A DNA stretch of 64,000 nt from the NCBI GenBank assembly GCA_028023455.1, contig JAQFVV010006208.1:3642963-3706962 (forward strand), written 5' to 3'. Source of the stretch: Epiperipatus broadwayi (taxonomy: Eukaryota; Onychophora; Udeonychophora; Euonychophora; Peripatidae). Within the stretch, counting starts at the first letter, position 1, and each line of letters starts with the position of its first letter. The notes under the pieces are model-generated. The model searched no databases. It was given only the letters and a program-made list of their open reading frames with translations, and was not told where the DNA came from. Below are positions 23,301 to 35,511 of the stretch, piece by piece. The position numbers and the translations under genes were made by a program.

Positions 23301-23418
23301 ATATATTGATACAGGTATATAATAAACCTGTATATCAGTTATTTAACAATTAAGAAAATGGGGGAAATTGTCCTGTTTATAAATGCAAATAAAATGTCAT
23401 TTATCAAGAACTTTCAGA

Positions 23419-23720
23419 TCATCATCATCATCAACAACCATTATCAATCCATTGCAGGATGAAGGTCTCTCCAGTCCATCTTCTCCGATCTTTAGCTTCT
23501 CTTCTCCACATCACCCCTGCACTCTTTCTTATTTCATCCATCCATCTCACATGTGGTCTCTTTCTGGGTCTTTTACAATCTCTTGGAATCCCGTTTAAGA
23601 TTTCAATTGTCCATCTTTTATCATCTCTTCTAGCAATATGTCCAGCCCAACTCCACTTTAGTCTTTTAATTTTTTCAATGAGATCAGTAACATCTGTTTG
23701 TTCTCTTATTCAGATAAACA
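23419..23720 (-). mobile_element. RTE-type LINE 3' tail, 5'-truncated
   Basis: This is the longest of the isolated tails. On the minus strand it reads back through TDVTDLIEKIKRLKWSWAG, the usual residues just before the GHIARR motif of RTE proteins, then the KRPRKRPHVRWMDEIRK-type segment. It carries stops. The ATC triplets mark the 3' end near 23419. Confidence 0.85.
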
Positions 23721-24380
23721 TAAAGAAATCAAAATATACAGTTTTTTCTCCACAGATCTTTTTCTTTTCTTTTATGCACTGGGATTTTATTTTTTAAATA
23801 ATTTTCATTATAATTTTAAAATGTTCTTTAGCCTGTTTAAAAGCATTTTTTATTACTTAGCTTTAATCATTCTATTAATTGAACATTTCTTAACCATTAG
23901 CTATAAATATTGAAAGATATATTAATCAAAGGCTTGCTCGTTACTGATAAGAACTTAGGGCTACACAGAGGCATGCTTACAGTATACTTTCTGGTGGCGA
24001 CATAACTCTTGCATACAGTAGTCATCATTTACTGTATCTGAAATCCAAATGTTATATGAGGTAAATGTGAATTAAAAGCTATGAACGGTTGAATTGTCTA
24101 TTGTAATTAACCAAGATATTTTTGTACAGCAAGCTATATATGAGACCAATCTACATACATATAAATGCGTGGATAAAAAAAGAAAATATTATTGACAGAG
24201 AAATCAGTAATATATAGACTGTCTATAAATGAAGTCTATTCTATATAAATCTGATAAATAACTTTGAATAAATTACCACTATCTAACTAATAGAACCTGA
24301 ATACAGAAATTTTAAGCAGAAAAAACACAAGATCCACAGTAAAAGTTTATTTGGAATTTTGTTATGCAATTTTTTATGAA
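23721..24380. other. AT-rich intronic sequence
   Basis: No exon, RNA or element recognised. Confidence 0.5.
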
Positions 24381-24721
24381 GGATTATTGATTAAACCACT
24401 AAACATCACTTGATCACGATTTTTTATGCCTACACGAGCTGTTTAAACAGAGGCAAAACTTTCCATACAGTAGCACCACTCAGTGCAAGACATAGTAATC
24501 AATGGATGCAGGAAGGTTTGTGCATAAAATACTTATCCTAAAATCTAGGTGCAATGTTCTCAGATCCGAGGCTCCTCACTGATTAAAGCCAAAAGCTAGA
24601 AACTAGTCTGGGGATATTGGATGAGTAGGCACTAGAGAGGGATTTTATGCACGAACCTTCCTGCATCCATTGATTACTCTGGATTGCACTGAGTGGTGCT
24701 ACTATATGGATTATTAATTAA
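24381..24721. mobile_element. Hammerhead-family foldback element, mutated ribozyme
   Basis: GGATTATTGATTAA (24381-24394) and GGATTATTAATTAA (24708-24721) flank a 313-bp element, 13 of 14 matching. The left terminus is ACCACTAAACATCACTTGAT, then part of a minus monomer, then a plus partial monomer. The hammerhead core at about 24580 reads CTGATTA; the conserved G8 is lost, so it should be inactive. Confidence 0.85.
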
Positions 24722-24930
24722 TTTATATTTAGGAAAAAAATAATGAGTGTTCAAAATGTGTTTATTGCCAATGAATGGAAATTGAAAACCTTAAAAATAA
24801 TAATCATTGCTCTTATATTTTTTATAGACAAGTATAGAAGGACTTATTTATATAGTGTTGTTAGCCTATAATTTAAAAGCAAATTAAAATTAATTATTGA
24901 AATATTTTTTATATTATTAGACAAATGTAT

Positions 24931-26653
24931 TATAACAGTCGAGGAAGCCAGGCTCTTCCTCTATCTGCCATACAGGGCACCATTATGCTATTTGAACCTA
25001 GAAAATTTATAATGTAGGCAGATACTTTTTATTAAAATTCTACTTTTATTGACCGTTAGCCCTTGCCACTAGCTCAAGGAGTAGCTGAGATTTATAATAA
25101 AACTCATTTGAAACATTTTAATAAAGAAAAAGATTAAAAAAAAAAAAAAACCACTGCTAGTAATAATCATTTATTTACGCACATATAATTTTGGGGAATA
25201 AATGAATATTATTGCTTTAGTTTTGTCTTTCAAGTTTTAATATCTGAGTAAGTTCGCACAGATGGATATTTATGTACTTTTAATATTTTAGAATGTTGAG
25301 CATAGATAGGCTACATAGACTACGCAATTAAAAACTTTTCAAAACATTTAACCTCAGGCTAAAAGTTCGTAGCTAAACCAACGCTCACTTCCAGATATAT
25401 AGACGCAACTAATGCAATATGAAGATGTTAACATAAAACCACACTGACAGGAATGCGTGTCTGCAGCATGATATTATTTAAAGAAATGATCCTCATCCAA
25501 TACAGGAATGTGAGTCTGTCTGGCGAAGGAATCATATATAAAACATTAAAAAGAAATGCTTCGTATAGAGGGAGAGCGGTCCTTGCCTTATAGTCCCTAT
25601 CCATAGAGTGAAAGGAGATCAATGTTGCAGGAATACTTCTGCCTCCATTGCAATGCGATGACTATACCTCTGAACCATGCACTCATTTGGGCACGGTGCC
25701 CTGTACGCAAACACGCTTCACATTATATTAATATAAACACCCATACACCCCTCTACCAGCATTGACTCAACTACAAAACCAATAGTCTGAAATCAACCCC
25801 ATATGACCTAGCCCCAAACTTAATGACTCTATGACATTAAAAAAAATTATTAATTGATGTAGAGTTTTTTTGCTGTCAGATAAGAGTTCATTTAAAAGTT
25901 CATACTTTATGCGGTCTTGATGATTGCTCCGGGTTTCAGCAAGTGTATGAAATTCTTAGTTGGTTATATTATTTGCCTATAGTTTCTTTGAAGACACAGT
26001 CGCTACATGCCATTCTTTCGGGAACCGCGGTCGGGGAGGCCGCCTCAGCTAGCATAAATATCAGGAAACTAAATCTTGTGTCAGACTCCTACATCATTAA
26101 GTCTGTACTATAGCTAGCCATCATACCATGGATTAATAGTCAGATTAATTCATGAATTTATTATTTCGTCTTTTATAATTTCTGGCCTCCTTTATCACAA
26201 TTCATTTGTTTTTAAGGTCCAGATGTTTTCCTTTCTGGCCCGTGCATGGCTTGGTGCATGCATTGATCATTCTGCTTCACAATCTTTAATTTTTATTTCT
26301 TATCTGACTATATAATCATTTAGGTGCCCCAAGGGTTAGTTTGCTTTACATTCAATTATATTTTAATTATTTCCATTCACTAAGATTTTTACATAATTTT
26401 TTATATAGAAATTCATCAACATTTTTCAATTTTCTTTTATATTAATTAATCTACAGATCTTTACTTTTTTTTTTTCATTTCTTACTTTCAAATACTTTTT
26501 TAAAAAATAGTTTTCCATCTGTGCGATAATATATATGTTAAATAAGTATTTTAATTTTCCGTTTTATGTTTTTAATAAATCAATTTTTTTTGACAATCTT
26601 TTCCTATATATTTTAATTTTAAAATAATGTAACGGCATATGTGTCCCCTTACA
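24931..26653 (+). mobile_element. Long LTR-like repeat, copy 1
   Basis: It resembles 51682-53191 along its length. Shared marks include CATTTGAACCTAGAAAA / ATTTGAACCTAGAAAA near 24992, GTAGGCAGATAC near 25015, CCACTAGCTCA near 25066, AGTTCGCACAGATG near 25250, TTGAGCATAGAT near 25295, and TGTAACGGC near 26629. The start is TATAACAG (TGTAACG in the other copy) and the end is TTACA. No retroelement protein is seen inside. A solo LTR of unusual length is possible. The middle third has diverged. Confidence 0.5.
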
Positions 26654-27625
26654 GTATATTGCTCACATAGAAATACAACTGTCCATATCTAATTTAATTT
26701 AGAATTATATATATATATATATTAATATTTATATTGTATTCTTGCCTAAGCTAACTGCCTATCTGGCCGATCAAGTAAATAAGCTATTCAAGGAAACTCA
26801 CTCCTTCAACTATAACACTAACTAGCTCGTAAACCGTTGGATTAATTTAAAATACTAGCTCAATCTATTAGCAAAAAGTTTCATTTAAATATCAAGAAAA
26901 ATCATGAGACTCAAAACTATAAGCATCAAGTAAGGTATATAGTAAGTTTAACATTAAAAATATACCTATAAAGGATACACCCTCAATGGTATAGGAATAC
27001 CACCATTAGACTACCTTCCTGTCATAAAATAATAATCAATAAAATAAAATACTCCCTAACTCTTATTTTAAAAACTTATTTAACTAATTTGCTAATCAAC
27101 TAAAACCAAATTAAAATTATAAACCATTACAAATAATATTTATTATATTAAATAAATTCAAGATACTTTCATTTTATTATGCATTACAGTTATAATTATA
27201 CACTCTATATGGCATATTAATAAATATCAACCTTTGTTATAATTACTATATCAGATAATGAAAAATTTGCATTATACAATTTTTTAAGATTTAATGTGTA
27301 ATATCTTCAATAATCATAGTATAATTATAATACTTTATCTTCTATAAATCATGTGCAATAGTACCCACATATAATTATTCTTATAACACGTGTGTGCTCA
27401 GGACGATTTAATTTGGATACAACAAGAAAAGAAATTCTCAAGACATTAGATTAATTTAAAACAAACATTAACAATTTATTATAACAACTATAATATTTTT
27501 AAATTTACAGATATAATATGTACAAAATTTAAATTATTCAAAATCCAAAATCATTATAATCAAAAATATTTACATCAAAAAAATAATAATAATTAGTAGT
27601 TTCCAATTCCAAATTTTTTACCAGG
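26654..27625. other. AT-rich intronic sequence
   Basis: Nothing recognised apart from short A/T microsatellites. Confidence 0.5.
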
Positions 27626-27870
27626 AAGTGATAATATCTCTTATTCTTCCCTTTCACTTTCTTTGCATATGTTCATATAATCATATATATTTCTTATAAC
27701 ACTTCTTTCATATACACTTCATTTTAATTAAAGCAGAGAAGAAGATTAGAGCTCTGATGAAGACTGCTGGACAGTCGAAACTGTAAAGAAAATAAAGAAA
27801 TTGAAGAAACTTTGTTTGCATTGAAGTGTATATGAAAGAAGTGTTATAAGAAATATAAGTGATAATATCT
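27626..27870 (+). mobile_element. Foldback element with hammerhead-like core and perfect 14-bp duplication
   Basis: AAGTGATAATATCT occurs exactly at 27626-27639 and 27857-27870. Inside are perfect 36-bp inverted arms (27686-27721 and about 27821-27856), including CTTATAACACTTCTTTCATA. Between them is CTGATGA, a 5-bp stem GACTG/CAGTC around CTGGA, and GAAAC (about 27756-27789). The stem II junction has one extra A, and no convincing stem I partner follows, so an active ribozyme is doubtful. A related, more decayed copy lies at 46056-46140 on the minus strand. The sequence is unrelated to the 22 kb family. Confidence 0.8.
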
Positions 27871-30388
27871 ATTAGTTGCAAAAACTTCCACTTACTGAGA
27901 TATTATAGCATGTTATTTAAATTATACGTATTTAAACCATTTGAACTCTTTCGTAGGATTAAAATACACTTCTGTGCTAACCATATTATCTTTTCCTAAA
28001 TTTACAAATATTAATGCATTTTAGCACTCTTCATACAGTAAAATATATTTTTAAAATGTTTGCAGATGCATAAATAAATATTCTCTGATAATGAAATATT
28101 TCTCTAAAATATTTCTTTGAAATATTCATTTTCATTATCTAAATAGTTTTCGTTATGTTATACACTATAAACCAAAAAACAATATATTCTTTAATACTAG
28201 GTTCATTAATCCAACATTTTATCAGATTATCATTTTTATAATAACTCTTAAATGGTATATGTTCAATTTATTTATCATAATAAACATATAATTATATTTA
28301 TGATATTTATTCACCTTACATTTCATGATGATAAGCATATTCAGGTTTCATTTTTATTTATACCTTTTTATAACTTTATAATGCATTTGATAACTTTCAT
28401 TATCTCTTAAAACACTTTTGGAATATCAAATCATTCCATATATTATACCATTTATACGTAATTTGTTATGCATTTTACTGTTCTTACCTTCCATAAAAAT
28501 TCCAAAACAGCATTTAATAGTCTAGCTATTATTCTTCAAATATTTTTAAACAATATCAATTTCGATGTAGGAACCAGTGTTGATAGTAGTGATTAAAAGT
28601 GATGGATTAAAACTCCAATGACTAGGAAAAATAGTGAAAGCATAGTTGCAGAGTTTAAGGCCACATATTCTTGTGTCTGTCTTAAATTCCTATCGTGGCT
28701 TTTCACTGAGCACTTGCTGATTTATGGAAATGCTACTGACCATGAATCATAAAAGTATACAGACTTATGTTAACTGTAGTATACTTAATATTCAAAAGAT
28801 ATTTCATATTCAAAAGATCTCTTGCACTACAGGATTTCCAAAAATGCTATTTTCCCAAACCACTAACTGTCTCATAAACACCATTTCCTAATAACATTGC
28901 AAAGAAATTCTACAAATTTCTAAACTTTAACTTATAGCATTCACAAAAATATCAAGATCAAATATAGCACAAACAAATGATTTTAGATATCTCATTTGTA
29001 ATAAAATATATTCATTTAAATTCTTTATAACAATCCAAAGACCAGTTATGCATATAGTATCTAATAGATACTGCTTATATCATGTATATTAATACTTTTA
29101 CATGGTATCTAAATATATCCAACATACAACATGTAAATTACTACTTCTAAAATAAATTATACTAGCATAAATAAACAGAATAAATATACTATTTGGTTTA
29201 CCTAATTTATCACTCATAAATAAATATCCATATTAAAATTTAAATACATATTAATAACATTTTACTTTAATCCTATCCTTAGGATTAATATGGCGATACC
29301 ATCCTCATTGATTTTTCATTCCATTGGGAGTTATAGATTTATTAACCTTACAGAAAAATATTAATTTTTTTCTGTCACTTTTATATATATATATATATAC
29401 CAAACATTAAAATAAAATTCTCCTATCATATAAACATTAAATGACATTTTAAATTTAAGAATGCATAATTATCTAAATATATTTCTTAACTATGAAAAAA
29501 AAATTACTAAAATATCCTTAAATTTTGATCACTTTTTTTTCAAAAAAAGTTTCTGTTTTAATTTACTTTCAATAACTAATTAAAAAAATATTTAATTTTT
29601 TAAAATAAATTCTTTAATTTTTCCATATAAAGACATTATAAATAACGGTGACTTTATCATTGGACAATTCATCCAAGTTATAATTCTCCATTCACACGTA
29701 TTCTTGTATGAATCTTAATAACTAGCTATAATTTTAAACAATTAGGCATTTAACACTGTTCTCCTCTAAGTTAAAATAATATTGGTATTTGATTTATAAC
29801 TTATAGTTTATAATTTATAGTTTGTAGAGCTTTTCGTATAATAATTTATATTTATTCTTATAAATTTGCTCAATGTTTGACAAATATCCACATTCACTTT
29901 TCCTTAAAGTTATTATACATTTCACATATTCAAAATATTTGGCAAATCTCATATAACAGACAAGTATGTAATATATTCTTTCACTAAATCGTTAGCTAGC
30001 ATTCATCCTTTTTAAATGAAATATAAATTTTAAAACAGTTTTCATAACTTTCCAAGAGCAAAAATTAATATCTGTATCACATAAAAGTATGTTCTTTATG
30101 GTTAATTATTAAAATTAAATGAGACTGTTCTTTCATATCAAACTTACCCATATTGTTAAAAAGAAATTACTTATGAATCCTTAGCGTAACTTTCAGGTTT
30201 AGACAATGCAGTCTCCAACATAGTCTTTTGACTATCAGCACATCCATTGGATAACTCGTATTTTTACCCTTAATTATCATGGTTTCTAGTTGGTTTTTCA
30301 TGTAGCATTGACAAGGAATATTTGATGGTTTCACTCCATTTTAGAACAATTCAAATAAACTTCTTAAAGGATTATTAATAATTTTATA
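27871..30388. other. Very AT-rich intronic sequence
   Basis: About 2.5 kb with no exon of the surrounding gene, no repeat-family member and only short A/T tandem runs (for example near 29384-29399). Confidence 0.5.
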
Positions 30389-30585
30389 AATTACTTTAAA
30401 ACTAAACATCACATGATCATTATTTCTTATGCTTGCACATTACTGTTATTAAAACTGGCAAAACTTCATACAGTAGTGCCACTCAGTGCAAGCCAGAGTA
30501 ATCAATGGATGCCAGAAGGCTTGTGTATAAAATCCCTATCTAGTGCCTACTCATTCAATATCCCCAGACTTAAACACTTTAAAAC
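30389..30585 (-). mobile_element. Hammerhead-family element, truncated single arm
   Basis: A 169-bp minus-oriented fragment (30403-30571) runs from the ACTAAACATCACATGATCAT terminus to ATATCCCCAGACTTA, stopping at the expected cleavage region. Flanks AATTACTTTAAAAC (30389-30402) and AAACACTTTAAAAC (30572-30585) match at 12 of 14 positions. The open frame here is a repeat product. Confidence 0.75.
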
Positions 30586-31799
30586 AGTTATTAATCAAAC
30601 AATAAAATTTTAAAGAAAATTATAACTTAAAATAATTGACTTGATTGATTGGAAAGAAAAAATTTAACAGAACAATTTTTTTCTCTCAATTATCACCTTT
30701 ATTTATAGCTTTAATTGACATTTACCTGATTGGTTAATCAAATCTCAGACAAATGTTTTTTTTTGTTTGGCTTTTTTTTTCTTAAAATAATTTATTTAAT
30801 AATTCTTATTAAATAAATTATTTGAAACTTTACTTAAATATTATCTTTAAATATACTTTTAATAATAAAACATTTTTATTAAATTTCTAATAAACTGCTT
30901 TTTATTAAACCTAATTTTAAAAATATAAAACTATTGTTTTATATAATTATAACACCAATTTTGATACACTTTTGAAATTAAATTGTTACAAAAATAATTG
31001 CAACATGAATTTATTACAAATAATAAATTGGCTTTAGCAATAAGGAACTAAAACAATTAATTTATCCAGGATTTGTGTGCACACAGATGAACACACATTA
31101 CTTACCATGATAATTACATTATTTAATATAACCTAAAATAATTAAGTAAGAATGATTTAAAATAAACTGTTAAAGTGCTTAAAATTAATGTTTATTTGAT
31201 TATATAGAGTTAAGCTAAGTTATTTTTAAAGTAATACTATTTAAATATATTAATAATGTTAATGTCTTAGGTAATATTTATAGTTTAATACTAATAAATA
31301 ATTATTAAAGTTAGGCAATACTGTGCTAAAATAGTAGTCTTAGTAATAAAAATCAATATTATATAAATAAATACAAAAAATATTAGATTATAAAAACTTA
31401 CATAAAAAAATTTTTTTTTTTTTAATAAAATTTACTGTTTTATGTATTTATAAAATCATGTAACAAAATATATATACTGTATATGCAGCCGGATTTACTG
31501 TATACACAGCGGATTTACCATTAAGCTAAATAAGCTAAAGCTTGGGACCTCAGTTTTCTTGGGGCCATTCAATTTAAAAAAAAACATTGAACAGATAAAT
31601 TTTTTTGTGTGTTAACTTGTAAAAAAAAGCAATTGAAATTCACCTCTGACGATCAGATGTTGCCAAGATGGCTTCCAGTTAAATAATAAAGATTTTACTA
31701 TGTATTAATAATAGACATATATGCTGTTTTTATTCAATTAAGAAAAATTTGGGGAAGTGGCTTCAATTTTACAAAAGGTGGGATAAATTATTGAGTGTT
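30586..31799. other. Very AT-rich intronic sequence
   Basis: No exon or recognised element. Confidence 0.5.
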
Positions 31800-33012
31800 A
31801 TAGTGGCAAGGAATAGGATAGAAGAATAGATGCCTTAATAAAGAATAGGGAGTTGGAGAGATAGAGAACTAGTATGGAGAGTAAAAAGAGTTTAAATATA
31901 TATAGAAGTAAACAGAATATTGGGTGCGGGTATAATAGCCAGAAAAGTAGTTTGTTGCTTAAGGCTCGAACAGGATCTTTAGCAACAAAGGAATATACAC
32001 GTAAATGGAAAAATGTGAGTGATTTAGTCTGCAAGCTGTGTAAGGAAGGCATAGAAAATATTAGGCATCTGTTAATTGAATGTAAACACCTGAAAGCAGA
32101 AAAGGTACAAATAATGAAGTTGTAGAAGAACAAATATAAAGAAAATGATTATACAGAAAGTGGGTTATTGGTTTTTATGCTGGATTTGAGAAAAGATAAG
32201 GGGGATTTAGATTTAAAGGCCATGGAGTTGACAAAGATTATGTTGTGGAAATGGGATGGAGCAGGACAGAGAAGAATATGGGAAAACTTAAGGTGGGGAA
32301 TGGGAAGGGAAGGTAAAGTGGCTAACAGGTTTCTCTGAGCATAGTGGCTGAGAGATTCCTGACTCAATATAAGAAGTTACAGTGCATTGCATACTGCTGT
32401 ATGGAGAATTTGTCACTGGATAGAAGAATGGGTACATTAATATAAAAAAATAGGGAGTTGGAAAACTAGTGTGGAGAGTAAAAAGTTTAAATATATATAG
32501 AAGTAAACAGAATATCGGGTGCGAGTTAATTTGTGATAATAGCAGTGAAAGTAGTTTACTTTTTAAGGCTCAAACAGGATCTTTAGCAACAAAGGAATGT
32601 ACACATAAATGAAGGAATATGGATGATTTAGTTTGCAAATTATGTAAAGGAAGACGTGGAAAAAAATTAGACATCTGCTAATTGAATGTAAATACTTACA
32701 AGCAGAAAGAGTACAAATAATGAAGTTGTGGGAGAATAAATATAAACAAAGTGATTATACCGAAAGTGGGTTCTTGATTTTTATGTTGAATTTGGAAAAA
32801 GATAAGGAGGATTTAGATATAAAGGATATAGAGTGGACAAAGAAGATGATGTGGAAATAGAATGGAGCAGGATAGAAAATATGGGAAAAACATAGGGTGG
32901 AGAATGGAAAGATAATGTGGTTTAACAGGTTTGTTTCTCTGAGCATAATGGCTGAAAAATTCCTTACTTCAATAAAGAAGCCATAGCACATTGAAAAAGG
33001 AAAAAAAAAAAA
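31800..33012 (+). pseudogene. Non-LTR retrotransposon C-terminal tail, tandemly duplicated
   Basis: Two direct copies about 605 bp apart (about 31800-32395 and 32405-33000). The first, open at 31874-32125, encodes SLLLKARTGSLATKEYTRKW and then CKLCKEGIENIRHLLIEC. This is a C-x2-C...H...C arrangement like the zinc-binding tail after many LINE reverse transcriptases. Downstream frames continue with KWDGAGQRRIW. The second copy has more stops and is followed by an A-rich tail at 32997-33012. No reverse transcriptase domain is attached. The clade cannot be assigned from the tail alone. Confidence 0.7.
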
Positions 33013-33450
33013 CCTGTTGTTAAGGAATTGGAAAAGATAAAGTTGACTAAGTAGGTCTACCTATTCAAAAAAACATATATAGACAAACAAAGAAATAATA
33101 CAAAATTAATTTAGGACTTAAAAATACACAATAAGAGATTTTCCCGAGGGATTATAATTCAAAAATAATAATAATAATAATAATTAAATAAAAAAGCTAA
33201 TTTTAATTGATGAAAAACAAATAGAAGTATTTTTATATTAATGAAAATTACAGGTTCAATTCTAATCGAACACCCTTGGTTTAAAAGTCTACATCATTTT
33301 AACATTGGCTGCAACTCTGTATTATGTTTAACAATCTGGTCTATATTATAATTCAAGAATTAGATACGTAAAAATGAAATTTTATTCATAATATACTAAT
33401 ATTTATAATGTTACTGATTAGTAATCCTTTGATTGTTATATATGTTTTAG
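33013..33450. other. End of intron before exon C
   Basis: AT-rich sequence with an AAT microsatellite near 33162-33185 and a splice acceptor TATGTTTTAG ending at 33450. Confidence 0.6.
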
Positions 33451-33573
33451 GCTATTAAGTGGATAATAGAACTGCATGATGTCTTAATTAAAAATCATAC
33501 TGATATTGGAAAAAATCTCAATGAAGCCAATACATTAAAAATAGAACATAACAAGTTTAAAGAAACTGCTGCG
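33451..33573 (+). CDS. SESTD1: SESTD1-like exon C (spectrin-repeat region)
   Basis: 123 bp, exactly 41 codons, phase 0 at both ends. It opens AIKWIIELHDVLIKNHTDIG and ends HNKFKETAA. Human SESTD1 reads AVEWLSELLDALLKTHIRLG and HRKFVDVAQ at the same place (from memory). The tryptophan near the start of the helix is the typical spectrin-repeat W. The acceptor is GTTTTAG|GCT and the donor is GCG|GTAAGA at 33573/33574. It joins exon B without disturbing the frame. Confidence 0.93.
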
Positions 33574-33885
33574 GTAAGAGTCTTTTCTGATAAAAATGTT
33601 TGTTTTGCATTTAAGGATGTATATTTTTGCAAGTTTTTGGATAATTTTTTGATAAGCGTAAGTTTTCAAAATTATTATTGCAGGGATTTACGTAAATACG
33701 CATTATTATTAAAGGCGATTTCATGGGAATAGGTACGAGTACTATTTTTATTGTGGTGAGTCGCCACATCTGTTGACTTAACCACAATCTAGGACTTGAA
33801 CCTGTTCTAGAAGAAACTTTAAATTTTTTTTCACGTTCAGAGATGTAGGATTTTTCCCCCTCTAGTTGTAAAGCCGTTTTTATTA
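33574..33885. other. Start of the third intron
   Basis: The intron 33574-39125 is about 5.6 kb. This first part holds no recognised element. Confidence 0.55.
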
Positions 33886-34020
33886 TTGTTATAATTTGCT
33901 GAGCATATTTTCGATATTAACTGTCAGAATCATAACGCTCGTATCACAGGAAGTAGTATAACTTCCTGGAACAAAATTGAGTCCTATGATTCAAATCCAT
34001 GCTCAGCAAATTATAACAAC
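33886..34020. repeat. Inverted repeat, ~21-bp arms
   Basis: TTGTTATAATTTGCTGAGCA at the left mirrors TGCTCAGCAAATTATAACAA at the right. A nested short palindrome AGGAAGT...ACTTCCT lies between. Likely a small foldback. Confidence 0.75.
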
Positions 34021-34121
34021 GTTCAAAATGTTTAAGTATATAAATTATTGATATTGATAATTAAGAAAGGTAAAAAAGATCGTAGAAATTACTAATTTAT
34101 TACTCTTCCGTCATTTCTAAC

Positions 34122-34437
34122 AATATCTTTGTTTTAAGCCAATAAACATCACATGACCACCACCTCTTATGCTTGTGTATAACTGTTGTTAAAACAGGCA
34201 AAACTCACTATATATATTGCCACACACAGCAAGCTAGTGTAATCAATGGATGCCAGAAGGCTTGTGCATAAAATCCCTATCTAATGCCATAAGCCAGAAA
34301 CTAGTCTGCGGATATTGGATGAGTAGGCACTAGTTGGAGATTTTATGCACAAGCCTTCTGGCATCCATTGATTACTCTAGCTTGCTGTGTGTGGCAATAT
34401 ATATAGAGAGTTTTGCCTGTTTTAATATCTTTGTTTT
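34122..34437. mobile_element. Hammerhead-family foldback element with perfect 14-bp duplication
   Basis: AATATCTTTGTTTT is exact at 34122-34135 and 34424-34437. The 288-bp element has nearly symmetrical arms: GTAATCAATGGATGCCAGAA near 34239 and TTCTGGCATCCATTGATTAC near 34356. The plus-oriented unit retains GAAAC and AGTCTG (about 34292-34306) but lacks the CTGATGA half, so the ribozyme is deleted. Confidence 0.88.
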
Positions 34438-34439
34438 GA

Positions 34440-35310
34440 TTATGACATCTTGTTTGGAAAGAATTGGACTAAACCACTCAAAAGAATGAATTGGATTTAA
34501 AAATAACTCTAGCATTGTGGATCCATTCAAGTATTAATAGAAGTTATAGAAAAGACTAATAAGTATGAGTTGTTATCATGCTTTGAATTTGTAGATTATA
34601 AAAAGGCATTTGACTCCATAAGCATTTCTCAGCTGTTAAAGTTTTGAAACATCCAAATATAAATCCAGGATAACGTCATATTCTGAAGAATATTTATTAG
34701 AATGCAATAGCAATGGTTAGCCTATTCCCAAAAATTTTTCCAGCAGTTTTATCTTTTTCACATGTCTGTGGTCATGTGTATCGGTTGTATGAGATAGAGG
34801 GGATAGCTAAATAAGCTTGAAAGTCTGTGTTCCAATTCCCTATATTACATCTAGACTCCAGGTGTATGAAATATACTTGTATTTAAAATATTAGAAAGTA
34901 TTTTGAAAATTAAAATGGAAAAATAAGGAAATAAAAATAAATGAATATTATTTAAGTCATCTAGTTTTTCAGATCTAGTGGTTATTTTTGCATACGTCAG
35001 AGGTTTAGGACATGTTGAAAAATTTGTTAAATGAAAAAAAGAAAGAAAGTAGAACTAAAAGAAGAAAATAAAGATGGATAGTAGTGAATTACAATTACTT
35101 GATCACATTATTAATACAAATGGGAAACGATAAAATTAATCATAGATTTTGAAAGGAAATATTGCTTATGAGTTTGAAAAGGAAAGTCATTAATAAAAGT
35201 ATTTTACCGAGGCTTACATATGGATCTAAGACTTGGTCATGTAACAGATAAGCATAGACTTCAGACCACACAGTGACGTATAAAAATAAATATAATAAAT
35301 ATTTAATGAA
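34440..35310 (+). pseudogene. RTE-clade LINE relic, copy 2
   Basis: Reverse-transcriptase fragments occur in several frames. VIEKTNKYELLSCFEFVDYK is followed by KAFDSIS near 34545-34625, INEYYLSHL near 34940, and SILPRLTYGSKTWSCN near 35200. The order matches the RTE copy at 5420-8293. The FADD region is damaged. A palindromic element interrupts it at about 34745-34870. Many stops, no function. Confidence 0.8.
34745..34870 (+). repeat. Half of a palindromic element inserted in RTE copy 2
   Basis: GGTTGTATGAGATAGAGG and CTTGAAAGTCTGTGTTCCAA followed by TTCCCTATATTACATC match the right arm of the palindrome family at 11189, 22985 and 63058. It breaks the reverse transcriptase relic between the palm motifs. 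Confidence 0.65.
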
Positions 35311-35511
35311 GAATCATGTTGACCGATTGTAGTTTTAACCATCGAATCTTGTTATATCCTATTAATACTGTGAAAAGTTATAAAATTGTCTATAAGATGC
35401 TAAAGTTATTATAAGTAAAGGCTTAAATTTAACTCTCGCTCAGGTTTATATTCAAAGCATTACTAGAAGCAGATAAAACTAATTGTCATAATATGTAGTA
35501 AGATATGATAA

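Noticed and set aside
27756-27789. Active hammerhead ribozyme in the 27626 element
   Set aside because: Core boxes and stem II are present, but there is an extra base at the stem II junction and no convincing stem I or stem III partner. It is kept as hammerhead-like only.
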